Of a stretch of 64,000 nucleotides of DNA, positions 37,376 through 45,920 are shown piece by piece. Both the position numbers and the translations under genes were made by a program. Source of the stretch: Paenibacillus phocaeensis (GTDB lineage: Bacteria; Bacillota; Bacilli; Paenibacillales; Paenibacillaceae); the NCBI RefSeq assembly GCF_900021165.1, contig NZ_FCOQ01000018.1, forward strand, positions 520,195-584,194. The letters are read 5' to 3'. The notes under the pieces are model-generated. The model saw only the letters and a program-made list of their open reading frames with translations. It was not told the DNA's origin and ran no database searches. Position 1 is the stretch's first letter; every line of letters starts with the position of its first letter.

Positions 37376-38635
37376 TTGGACATGAGTACGTTGAGCGGAC
37401 AAGAGACATTCATTCAACAGCAGTTTGCAGAGCGCATTGGCGGGGCGAATTACGGCAAAGATACCGCTATTTATAAATTTGAGAAAATCAAACGTGCCAA
37501 AGCGGCAGCGAAGAAGGATTTTCCCGAGGTCGAGCTGATTGATATGGGCGTCGGGGAACCGGACGACATGGCCGATGCCGGGATCGTCGCCAAATTGGCG
37601 GAGGAAGCGGCCAAACGCGAGAATCGCGGTTATGCTGATAATGGGATCGCCGAATTTAAGGAAGCGGCAGCAAAATACCTTCACGAGGTATTCGGCGTAG
37701 AAGGCATCGATTCGGTCACTGAGGTGGTGCACTCGATCGGCTCGAAACCGGCCATTGCCATGCTGCCTTCCTGCTTTATTAACCCTGGCGACATCACGAT
37801 TATGACCGTTCCGGGATATCCGATCATCGGCACGCATACGAAGTATTTGGGCGGAGAGGTTTATACGGTGCAACTGACCGAGGAGAACGATTTCCTGCCG
37901 GACTTGGATGCAATTCCGGAGGATATCGCCCGTAAGGCGAAGCTGATGTACTTGAATTACCCGAACAATCCGACAGGGGCAAGCGCGACGAGAGAGTTTT
38001 TTGGCAAAGTGGTGGATTGGGCAAAGAAATATCAAGTTGTCATCGTTCACGACGCTCCTTACGCAGCGTTAACTTATGACGGGCTAAAACCGCTGAGCTT
38101 CCTGTCTGTTCCAGGGGCGAAGGATGTAGGAGTTGAGCTGCACTCGTTGTCCAAGTCTTACAACATGACGGGATGGAGAATCGGGTTCGTCGCTGGCAAT
38201 CCGCTTGTGGTGAAAGCATTCAGCGATGTGAAGGACAACAATGATTCCGGCCAGTTCATCGCCATTCAGAAGGCAGCCGCTTATGGGCTCGCCCATCCGG
38301 AGATTACAGAGCGGATCGCTGAGAAGTATTCGCGCCGCCATGAGTTGCTGGTTCACGCACTGAATAATTTGGGCTTCAAGGCGAAGAAGCCAAAGGGATC
38401 GTTTTTCCTTTATGTCGAAGCGCCAAAGGGTGTGGAAGGCGGACCGACGTTTGCTACAGCGGAGGAATTCTCGCAGTTTCTGATCCGGGAGAAGCTCATC
38501 TCTACGGTGCCATGGGATGATGCGGGTCATTATGTCAGATTCTCCGTCACGTTTATCGCCGACGGCGAGGATGAAGAACGTCGTGTCATTTCCGAGATTC
38601 AGCGCCGCCTCGGCGACTTGAAGTTTATATTCTAA
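37376..38635 (+). CDS. dapL: LL-diaminopimelate aminotransferase (fold type I PLP enzyme)
   Basis: Aminotransferase of 419 aa. It probably makes LL-DAP directly from tetrahydrodipicolinate, feeding lysine and meso-DAP synthesis. NYPNNPTGA and HSLSKSYNMTGWR, with the PLP lysine at residue 260, are typical; MGVGEPDDMA near the N-terminus is a DapL-like variant. TTG at 37376 is preferred because the site AAAGGAG touches the ATG at 37370; ATG 37382 is also possible. It stands between rluD and the accessory island, with its own terminator. Other class I aminotransferase substrates remain possible. Confidence 0.85.
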   Translation: MDMSTLSGQETFIQQQFAERIGGANYGKDTAIYKFEKIKRAKAAAKKDFPEVELIDMGVGEPDDMADAGIVAKLAEEAAKRENRGYADNGIAEFKEAAAKYLHEVFGVEGIDSVTEVVHSIGSKPAIAMLPSCFINPGDITIMTVPGYPIIGTHTKYLGGEVYTVQLTEENDFLPDLDAIPEDIARKAKLMYLNYPNNPTGASATREFFGKVVDWAKKYQVVIVHDAPYAALTYDGLKPLSFLSVPGAKDVGVELHSLSKSYNMTGWRIGFVAGNPLVVKAFSDVKDNNDSGQFIAIQKAAAYGLAHPEITERIAEKYSRRHELLVHALNNLGFKAKKPKGSFFLYVEAPKGVEGGPTFATAEEFSQFLIREKLISTVPWDDAGHYVRFSVTFIADGEDEERRVISEIQRRLGDLKFIF

Positions 38636-38656
38636 ACGTTTGGTGGTGCAGCGCGA

Positions 38657-38707
38657 AGCCGTCCCCAGGGCCGATAAATGACCTGAGGGGCGGTTTTGTT
38701 GTTTTTT
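38657..38707 (+). terminator. Terminator after dapL
   Basis: GCCG-CCCC-AGG and CCT-GGGG-CGG arms form an imperfect stem, followed by TTTTGTTGTTTTTT. Confidence 0.8.
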
Positions 38708-38730
38708 CACGTAGTATTCAAATTGCCCCC

Positions 38731-38960
38731 TTCACATAAGTAGCTTATTGCTTCCCTTCACACATGTACCTTTTAGCTTGGCTTTTACACAGTACCTATT
38801 AGCTTCCCTTTTGCAATTGTACTTTTTGGCTTGGCTTTCACACATGTACCCTTCAGCTTTTCTTTCGCACACGTACCTTTTAACTGCGCTTTTATAGATG
38901 TTACCCTTAACTTCGCTCTCATACATGTACCTGGCCCCCCTTTTGCATGTTTATCCCTTT
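38731..38960 (+). repeat. Degenerate 26-27 bp tandem repeat, about eight units
   Basis: Units start at about 38731, 38757, 38783, 38809, 38836, 38863, 38890 and 38917, with a partial unit at 38941. The shared core is ACACATGTACC-TTTTAGCTT. Divergence between units is high. Most units are multiples of three, so a minus-strand frame reads as nine-residue repeats, but nothing supports translation. Confidence 0.85.
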
Positions 38961-39044
38961 CGTTCAGTGGATGGAGTTTGAGACAAGGGGAGGGGAATCG
39001 ATAAATGAAGAAAAACGAGGGCAATAAGTGAGAATTTACATGTC

Positions 39045-39096
39045 TTGATATAGGAACGTATGTTTGCTATAATAAATTCGAGCGAACATATGTACG
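39045..39096 (+). promoter_or_regulatory. SOS-type promoter with two LexA boxes
   Basis: TTGATA (39045-39050) and TATAAT (39068-39073) are exactly 17 bases apart. GGAACGTATGTTTG (39053-39066) lies between them and CGAACATATGTACG (39083-39096) covers the start-site region. Both match the Gram-positive LexA box CGAAC-N4-GTTCG, with two and one mismatches. The arrangement is like that before the Y-family polymerase at 62274. Confidence 0.75.
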
Positions 39097-39126
39097 GATT
39101 CTTTGTGATAGGGGGAACGAACGATC

Positions 39127-40032
39127 ATGAATGTGGATGCGGTAATTGATCTCGAAACTTGCGCAACCCGTTATCATAGCGAGGAGGACTGTATGGAGGC
39201 GTTAATCGCTATGAAGTGGGCGAACGGCTTTGTTTGTCCACGCTGCAGTCATTCCCAGTACAATCGTCTGGATTCCCGGCGAATCCCCTTGTTTGAGTGC
39301 AGGAAATGCGCACACCAAACCTCCCCTTTGGTTGGTACGATATTTGAAGGAACCCATCTGCCCCTGATGAAGTGGTTTCATACTATGGAGTTATTTCTGC
39401 TCCCTGATGGTATTACGGCGATGCGGCTAAGCCAGATAATCAGGGTAACCTATAAGACCGCTTGGTTGATGCTGCACAAAATTCGCCATACCCTCGGAGA
39501 ATTCAATGCCCGTGAGCTTTTGCGTGGAGAGGTGAAGGTGAACTGCGATCGATATGGAGGAGATCCTTCCCGTTGCAATCAGTTTCCGCATCCTAATGCG
39601 TTAGCGGTTGTAGCTGGCTGTACGGTAACGGAATCAGGTGAGTTGGAACAACTGAGAATCGACCTGGTATCGCAGAGAAAGGGGGAAGAGAGCAGCGCCA
39701 CCCGGCGTAAACTCGTTGCATTTATCAATGGGCATGTAGATACGCATGCCTCGGTCATGCAGACATTCCCGTTGGCCTTCCGCTCTTATACGCCCTTGCG
39801 GAAAGTGGTAAGAGAAGCGTGGGGTTCGCTGAAGCGTACATATGTCGCCCTGGGACCCAGATATCTGCAGGCCTATTTGGATGAGTATACTGGACGTCGC
39901 CAATTGGACCGGCTTGGAGCAAGGGAAGTGCAGCATCAGCAGTTGTTGCGCATGTGTTTGGCGATTCCGACGATCTACTACAAAACGCTGATCGCACGCC
40001 AACCGCATCTGCCTCTTGCCGCCGCAGCCTAA
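39127..40032 (+). CDS. IS1595-like transposase-derived protein, probably catalytically inactive
   Basis: Protein of 301 aa with the layout of IS1595-family transposases. An N-terminal zinc ribbon has CPRC (Cys37, Cys40) and CRKC (Cys58, Cys61), then a TAWLMLHKIR helix region (111-120), then a remnant RNase-H-like domain. Where active enzymes have GEVEVDET with the first catalytic Asp, this one has GEVKVN (Asn139). Where they have TNxxEGFW, it has KVVREAW (226-232). I see no terminal inverted repeats around it. It has a strong promoter with two LexA boxes. Together these suggest a domesticated protein used in DNA damage rather than a mobile element. Confidence 0.75.
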   Translation: MNVDAVIDLETCATRYHSEEDCMEALIAMKWANGFVCPRCSHSQYNRLDSRRIPLFECRKCAHQTSPLVGTIFEGTHLPLMKWFHTMELFLLPDGITAMRLSQIIRVTYKTAWLMLHKIRHTLGEFNARELLRGEVKVNCDRYGGDPSRCNQFPHPNALAVVAGCTVTESGELEQLRIDLVSQRKGEESSATRRKLVAFINGHVDTHASVMQTFPLAFRSYTPLRKVVREAWGSLKRTYVALGPRYLQAYLDEYTGRRQLDRLGAREVQHQQLLRMCLAIPTIYYKTLIARQPHLPLAAAA

Positions 40033-40061
40033 CTGACCGTACGCTAATTTATCCGTCGATT

Positions 40062-41106
40062 GGGTCTGTCAAGAATTTTGTGTAAACACTCCTAGAGAAA
40101 TCCTACAGCCTACTTAAGGCAGATGAGGGCCGATGCGGTCGGGGAAGAAGACCGAGAGCTGAAGCAGGATCTGCCCCCAGTTTTGAACACGGCCTGTCCA
40201 TTTGCGAGTAACGTCCATTGTCGCGAGGTAGAGCATTTTGAGCAAGGATTCATCCGTCGGGAAGATACTCTTTCCCTTCGTTACCTTGCGGAGCTGGCGG
40301 TGATAGCTCTCAATCATATTGGTCGTGTAGATCAGCTTTCGGATCTCCGGAGGGTACTTAAAGAACGTGGCAATCTCGTCCCAGTTCGTACGCCAAGAAC
40401 GCACGATCAGCGGGTACTTGGATCCCCAGGTCTCTTCAAACCGGTCCAGCTCAACGAGGGCCATATCCTCCGTAGTAGCCTTGTAGATTGGCTTTAGATC
40501 AGCCGTTACTTTCTTTAGATCTTTGTACGAAACGTAGCGAGTGGAATTGCGGATTTGGTGAATCACGCACTTCTGAATCTCCGTCTTCGGAAAGCACGCC
40601 GAAATCGCCTGAGAGAAGCCCGTGAGGTTATCTACGCAGGTAATGAGAATGTCGCCCACGCCTCGGTTTCTGAGGTCGTTGAGCACGCTTAGCCAGAACT
40701 TCGAGGACTCATTCTCGCCAATCCACATGCCGAGGACGTCCTTGTTTCCATCGAGATCAATGCCGATGACCATGTAAGCTGCCTTGTTCACGATGGCGCC
40801 GTCTTGCTTGACCTTGAAGTGGATCGCGTCCATAAAGACAACGGCATACACGCCTTGTAACGGTCGATTCTGCCACTCTTTGATCAAGGGAATGAGTTTG
40901 TTCGTCACGTTCGAGATCATCGTCGGAGAGACCTCAATCCCGTACAGATGGTTCAGGTGATCTTGAATGTCACGGGTGCTTACGCCCTTGGCGTACATCG
41001 CGATAATCTGGTCCTCAATGCCGGTTACGTTCGATTGATGTTTCTTTACGATCATAGGTTCAAACTCACCTACTCTTAGACTTGCTTCCTTCTTAGACAT
41101 AACCAC
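40062..41106 (-). mobile_element. IS256-family insertion sequence remnant
   Basis: The + strand segment 40062-40087 (GGGTCTGTCAAGAATTTTGT and on) looks like an IS256-type terminal repeat at the 3' side of the transposase gene. No matching repeat is visible beyond 41106, and the transposase lacks its N-terminus, so the far end has been lost. The element lies 29 bases after the IS1595-like gene. Confidence 0.75.
40114..41106 (-). pseudogene. IS256-family transposase, 5'-truncated
   Basis: Frame of 330 aa with an intact catalytic domain: VFMDAIHFK (first Asp), CVDNLTGFSQ (second Asp), and TTNMIESYHRQLRK (Glu). Full-length relatives have about 70-80 more residues before GEFEP. Here that part is replaced by some 12 unrelated codons (start MVMSKKEAS), with AGGAAG before the ATG. 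Residues lost include the N-terminal DNA-binding region that recognises the IS ends, so it is unlikely to transpose by itself. A shortened protein could still be made. Confidence 0.82.
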
Positions 41107-41491
41107 TTCCTAAGTGTCTTACTGAATTAAACGTGTATACTTCCTATACGTATACGTAAATATTTCCTGAATTTTCTTGTTTTCTAAATGTGTAAATTTA
41201 CTAAGTTAAACCTGCCTACTTCATAAACTCCTACTTCATGAACTCGTCTCCTTCACAAACCTGCTCACTTCACAAACCTGCTTACTTCATAAACCCGGTT
41301 ACACTTGTCCGACCTTTGTTCGATCCCCTGTTCTAGATTTCAGTGCTTGGAAGTTTATACTGTTTATTTTCTTCTTTACACCACACGTTTTAACGAGGGG
41401 GCTGTTTTTGGATGTCTGATCAAAAGGGATAATCCTTCAAAGGGACCAGAAAGAAGAGGTGGCCTGCTGGATAAGCCGGGAAAAGTTACGG
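41107..41491 (+). other. Gap with tandem repeats upstream of pyr promoter
   Basis: AT-rich sequence without a convincing gene. It holds the 17-base tandem repeat at 41211-41293. A 64-codon frame at 41305-41499 has no ribosome site and runs into the pyr promoter, so it is not called. Confidence 0.6.
41211..41293 (+). repeat. 17 bp tandem repeat, five units
   Basis: Units begin at 41211, 41228, 41243, 41260 and 41277; the core is CCTGC-TACTTCATAAA. One unit has 15 bases. Differences are mostly single transitions, so this array is younger than the one at 38731. Confidence 0.85.
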
Positions 41492-41520
41492 TTGAATAAA
41501 TATAACACAGAATGTATAAT
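41492..41520 (+). promoter_or_regulatory. Sigma-A promoter of the pyr operon
   Basis: TTGAAT (41492-41497) and TATAAT (41515-41520) with a 17-base spacer. Transcription should start near 41527, giving a leader of about 345 bases before pyrR. Confidence 0.75.
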
Positions 41521-41664
41521 TATAAACAATCATCCACACAGCAGGCTTCCACACGGGAGATAGAATGACCCTTATCCTCGGTACCTAACGGTCTTGGGCC
41601 GGGTGTCTTGACAGGCTAACCTCATTCTGTCATAATTCATGTAAACCATAAGCACCTTTAATTC

Positions 41665-41678
41665 AGTCCCGTGAGGCT
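41665..41678 (+). promoter_or_regulatory. PyrR-binding loop (anti-antiterminator)
   Basis: AGTCCCGTGAGGCT matches the PyrR-binding consensus ARUCCNGNGAGGYU at every position. With UMP or UTP bound, PyrR would hold this hairpin and let the terminator at 41781 form. Confidence 0.9.
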
Positions 41679-41780
41679 GGCAAGGTAACGTGAATGGGGA
41701 ATTGGGCGGACTTCGCTTATTTGCGGCGATCCTCTATGTCCAAGACCTACATGACAGTCATAGGCTAACTGTGGCTTAAG

Positions 41781-41815
41781 ACTCCTTGCCTGGATTTCCG
41801 GCAAGGAGTTTTTTT
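41781..41815 (+). terminator. Attenuator terminator of the pyr operon
   Basis: CTCCTTGCC (41782-41790) pairs with GGCAAGGAG (41800-41808), followed by TTTTTTT. It precedes pyrR by 57 bases. Confidence 0.92.
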
Positions 41816-41844
41816 ATGCGCCTATCACGGACGATGCGAGGTGA

Positions 41845-42417
<573 letters not shown>

Positions 42418-42418
42418 G

Positions 42419-43330
42419 ATGGCGCTGACGGCAACTGCAGTGAAGGAACGCAGCCTCCTTGGACTAAAGGAACTAAGCGCCGCGGAAATCACCGCAATTC
42501 TCGACCGAGCTGCTTACTGGGATGCCAAGGAAGAGAAGATGATTCCTGTATTGAAGGAGAATTTCGTCGCAAACATGTTTTTTGAGAACAGCACGCGCAC
42601 CCGCTTCTCGTTCGAAATGGCGGAGAAACGGCTGGGTGCCCAGGTGCTGAACTTCGCGGCCGCTGCCTCCAGCGTTGAGAAGGGCGAGTCGATTTACGAC
42701 ACGGTGCGCACGCTGGAATCGATGGGCATTGACGCGGGCGTGATCCGTTTGAAGCCTATCGGGATGCTGGAGGAGTTGGCCAAGCGAGTATCGGTGCCGC
42801 TGGTTAACGCCGGAGATGGCAATAATGAGCACCCAACGCAAGCGCTGCTGGATCTATATACGATGAAACAGCATTTTGGAGAACTCAGCGGACTGAAGGT
42901 GTCGATCATCGGGGACATCAAGCACAGCAGGGTCGCCCGCTCCAATCTGTGGGCACTGCAAAAATTCGGTGCCGAAGTGAAGCTCTGTGCGCCGGAGAAC
43001 ATGCAAGCCCCGGAACTAAGTGCATACGCGCCTTACGTTCCGATGGATGAGGCACTGTGCGCCGATGTAGTTATGATGCTGCGAGTGCAGTTGGAACGAC
43101 ATGCTGGCGGGTTGATCAAGTCGGCCGATGAATATCGTCTGCAATACGGCTTGACGGAAGAACGGGCCGCGGCCCTCGCGCCGCATGCGTTGATCATGCA
43201 TCCGGCTCCGGTGAACCGGGGCGTCGAGATCGACGATGCGGTGGTCGAGCACCCGCAATCCCGGATCTTCAAGCAGATGCAAAATGGGGTTCCGATCCGC
43301 ATGGCGGTCATGGAACGCGCTTTGCTGTAA
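42419..43330 (+). CDS. pyrB: Aspartate carbamoyltransferase catalytic chain
   Basis: Enzyme of 303 aa that joins carbamoyl phosphate and aspartate. FFENSTRTRFSFEMAEKRLG carries the carbamoyl-phosphate motif STRTR, and NAGDGNNEHPTQ the HPTQ motif. ATG at 42419 starts one base after the pyrR stop, with GGAGGGG upstream. No regulatory chain (pyrI) is present, as usual for Bacillales. Confidence 0.96.
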   Translation: MALTATAVKERSLLGLKELSAAEITAILDRAAYWDAKEEKMIPVLKENFVANMFFENSTRTRFSFEMAEKRLGAQVLNFAAAASSVEKGESIYDTVRTLESMGIDAGVIRLKPIGMLEELAKRVSVPLVNAGDGNNEHPTQALLDLYTMKQHFGELSGLKVSIIGDIKHSRVARSNLWALQKFGAEVKLCAPENMQAPELSAYAPYVPMDEALCADVVMMLRVQLERHAGGLIKSADEYRLQYGLTEERAAALAPHALIMHPAPVNRGVEIDDAVVEHPQSRIFKQMQNGVPIRMAVMERALL

Positions 43331-43416
43331 GTCGGGGCCGGATAGCGAGTTGTTGCTGTCCAGACGGCGGACGTAATTTTCGGTACGTACTTCAATCAGC
43401 GGGAGGAGATTAAACG

Positions 43417-44727
43417 ATGCGGCTTGTCGTAATCCATAATGCCAATATTTTGAACGAACAAGGGGAGCAGGAATTATCGCAAATCACGATCGAGGACGGT
43501 GTCATTGCCAAGGTCGAGAAAATGGGGCAAATCGGACAGAAGATTGACGATAACGGAGCACAAGTGATTGATGCCGGCGGCAGACTGGTTACTCCGGGAT
43601 TTATCGATATGCACGTCCATTTACGAGAACCGGGGTTCGAGCACAAAGAGACGATTGAAACCGGCTCCAGATCCGCCGCGCAAGGGGGATTCACCACGAT
43701 CGCCTGCATGCCGAACACCCGGCCGGTGACCGACAATCCTGATACGGTAAGGTTCGTATTGCAGAAGGCGGAGGAAGCCGGGCTGGTGAACGTACTGCCT
43801 TATGCAGCGATCACCAAAAGCGAGCTTGGCCGCGAGCTGACGGATTTCACTGCCTTGAAAGAGGCCGGCGCGATCGGGTTCACCGACGACGGCGTGGGCG
43901 TGCAAAGCGCGCAGATGATGAAGGATGCGATGCGGCAGGCCGCTTCGCTGGGAATGCCGGTGATTGCCCACTGCGAAGACAATTCGCTTGTGGAAGGAGC
44001 GCCGGTGGCTGAAGGGGAATTCGCCCGAAAGCATGGTCTTAAGGGAATTCCGAATGAATCGGAGGCGATTCACGTTGGACGGGATATTTTGCTGGCGGAA
44101 GCGACCGGGGTTCACTACCATGTGTGTCACGTCAGTACGGAGCAGTCGATTCGGCTGATCCGCCAAGCGAAGCAAATCGGCATCAACGTGACCGCAGAAG
44201 TGTGCCCGCACCATCTGATTCTGTCCGAGGAGGATATTCCGGGCCTTGATGCCAACTGGAAAATGAATCCGCCGCTGCGCTCCCGCCGAGACGTGGAGGC
44301 CTGCATCGCGGCGCTGGAGGACGGCACCCTCGACATCCTCGTAACCGATCATGCTCCGCATAGCGAAGAGGAGAAAGCGAAAGGCATGCAGCTGGCACCG
44401 TTTGGCATCGTTGGATTCGAGACGGCCTTCCCGCTGTTGTATACGAAGTTCGTCGCAACGGGCCGCTGGAGCCTGGCGATGCTGGTGCAGCGGATGACGG
44501 CGGATCCAGCTCGCGTGTTCGGTTTGGAAGCAGGCCGTTTGGTGCCGGGGGCTCCGGCTGATCTGACGATCGTGGATCTGGACGCGGAACGGACGGTGGA
44601 TCCGGCGGCTTTTGCCTCGAAAGGCCGAAACACGCCGTTTGCGGGTTGGAAGCTGAAGGGCTGGCCCGTCGCGACGATCGTTAAAGGAAACCTGATCTGG
44701 AATGATGCGATCGAACTGGCCCGCTAA
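43417..44727 (+). CDS. pyrC: Dihydroorotase
   Basis: Zinc amidohydrolase of 436 aa that closes carbamoyl aspartate to dihydroorotate. DMHVHLREPGFEHKET holds the first metal histidines, CHVST and VCPHHL further ones, and VTDHAPHSEEEK the catalytic aspartate. This is the class I type found in Bacillus. ATG after GGGAGGAG. Confidence 0.95.
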   Translation: MRLVVIHNANILNEQGEQELSQITIEDGVIAKVEKMGQIGQKIDDNGAQVIDAGGRLVTPGFIDMHVHLREPGFEHKETIETGSRSAAQGGFTTIACMPNTRPVTDNPDTVRFVLQKAEEAGLVNVLPYAAITKSELGRELTDFTALKEAGAIGFTDDGVGVQSAQMMKDAMRQAASLGMPVIAHCEDNSLVEGAPVAEGEFARKHGLKGIPNESEAIHVGRDILLAEATGVHYHVCHVSTEQSIRLIRQAKQIGINVTAEVCPHHLILSEEDIPGLDANWKMNPPLRSRRDVEACIAALEDGTLDILVTDHAPHSEEEKAKGMQLAPFGIVGFETAFPLLYTKFVATGRWSLAMLVQRMTADPARVFGLEAGRLVPGAPADLTIVDLDAERTVDPAAFASKGRNTPFAGWKLKGWPVATIVKGNLIWNDAIELAR

Positions 44728-44779
44728 TGGGCGGATGAGAATATAGTATTTCAGCTTATGGATAAAGGAGTGCTGCAGG

Positions 44780-45916
44780 ATGCAGGCAAGACTATTGTTG
44801 GAGGACGGCACGCTGTTCACCGGAACCTCATTTGGAGCGGAAGGGGAAATGACGGGCGAAGTCGTTTTTAATACGGGAATTACGGGATACCAAGAGGTGC
44901 TGTCCGACCCTTCCTACTGCGGTCAAATCGTCACAATGACGTACCCTTTGATCGGGAACTACGGCATTTCGCGCGACGACTTCGAATCCATTGCACCGTC
45001 AATTCACGGCTTTGTGGTTCGCCGCTATGAACCGACCCCAAGCAACTGGCGGGCTCAATACAATCTGGGCGATCTGCTCAAGGAATACGGTATTCCCGGT
45101 ATCACCGACATCGATACGCGGATGCTGACACGCCTGATTCGCCATCAGGGGACGATGAGAGGGATCCTAACCACCTCAACGAAATCGGTGGACGAACTGA
45201 AGGAATTAATGCTGGCCACCAGCATTGCCGAGCTGCGCAACCAGGTGGCGCAAACCTCGACGCACCATGTCTATAGCAGTCCGGGGTCCAAGGAACGGAT
45301 CGTGCTGGTTGATTTTGGCGCGAAAAGCGGGATTCTCCGCGAGTTGAACAAACGCGATTGCGATGTGGTTATCGTGCCGCATGATACGACCGCAGATGAA
45401 ATCCGCCGCCTGCATCCGGATGGCATCCAGCTGTCCAACGGGCCCGGGGATCCGAAAGATGTTCCTTACGCCGCTAAAATGATTGCAGAACTGCTCGGCG
45501 AGTATCCGATCTTCGGCATTTGCCTGGGTCACCAGCTGTTCGCTTTAGCCTGCGGCGCCGATACGGAGAAGCTGAAATTCGGCCATCGCGGCGGCAACCA
45601 TCCGGTTAAGGAACTGGCCACCGGCCGCTGTTACATTACTTCGCAGAACCACGGCTACACCGTAAACGAGGCGTCCATCGCCGGCACGGAGCTGGAAGTG
45701 ACGCATATCAACAACAATGACAAAACGATTGAAGGATTAAAACATAAGAAGTACCCGGCCTTTTCGGTTCAATATCATCCGGAGGCGGCCCCGGGACCAT
45801 ACGACAACAGCTACCTGTTCGACCGGTTCATCGAGATGATCCGCGAACATAAGCGGCAGAACCCGCAAAAGCCCCGCCAAGCCGAACTGATGGCCGCTGC
45901 GAAAGGAGAACTGTAA
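44780..45916 (+). CDS. carA: Carbamoyl-phosphate synthase small (glutaminase) chain, pyrimidine-specific
   Basis: Protein of 378 aa. The N-terminal CPSase small domain ([16 protein letters not shown]) is followed by a class I glutamine amidotransferase domain with [10 protein letters not shown] (nucleophile Cys) and a C-terminal His-Glu pair ([10 protein letters not shown]). It supplies ammonia to CarB. It belongs to the PyrR-controlled set and corresponds to pyrAA of B. subtilis. Confidence 0.95.
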   Translation: MQARLLLEDGTLFTGTSFGAEGEMTGEVVFNTGITGYQEVLSDPSYCGQIVTMTYPLIGNYGISRDDFESIAPSIHGFVVRRYEPTPSNWRAQYNLGDLLKEYGIPGITDIDTRMLTRLIRHQGTMRGILTTSTKSVDELKELMLATSIAELRNQVAQTSTHHVYSSPGSKERIVLVDFGAKSGILRELNKRDCDVVIVPHDTTADEIRRLHPDGIQLSNGPGDPKDVPYAAKMIAELLGEYPIFGICLGHQLFALACGADTEKLKFGHRGGNHPVKELATGRCYITSQNHGYTVNEASIAGTELEVTHINNNDKTIEGLKHKKYPAFSVQYHPEAAPGPYDNSYLFDRFIEMIREHKRQNPQKPRQAELMAAAKGEL

Positions 45917-45920
45917 ACCT

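Noticed and set aside
38732-39024. Two minus-strand frames with nine-residue repeats
   Set aside because: They follow from the tandem repeat. There is no clear start site or promoter, and the two frames overlap; kept as a repeat only.
39127-40032. Calling the IS1595-like gene an active insertion sequence
   Set aside because: No terminal inverted repeats or target duplication seen, and catalytic positions appear replaced.
38731-41293. Tandem arrays considered as CRISPR
   Set aside because: Units are contiguous and degenerate, without constant-length spacers, and no cas gene is present.
41305-41499. 64-codon + strand frame upstream of the pyr leader
   Set aside because: No ribosome site, mixed composition, and its 3' end covers the -35 region of the pyr promoter. 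Probably a chance frame.
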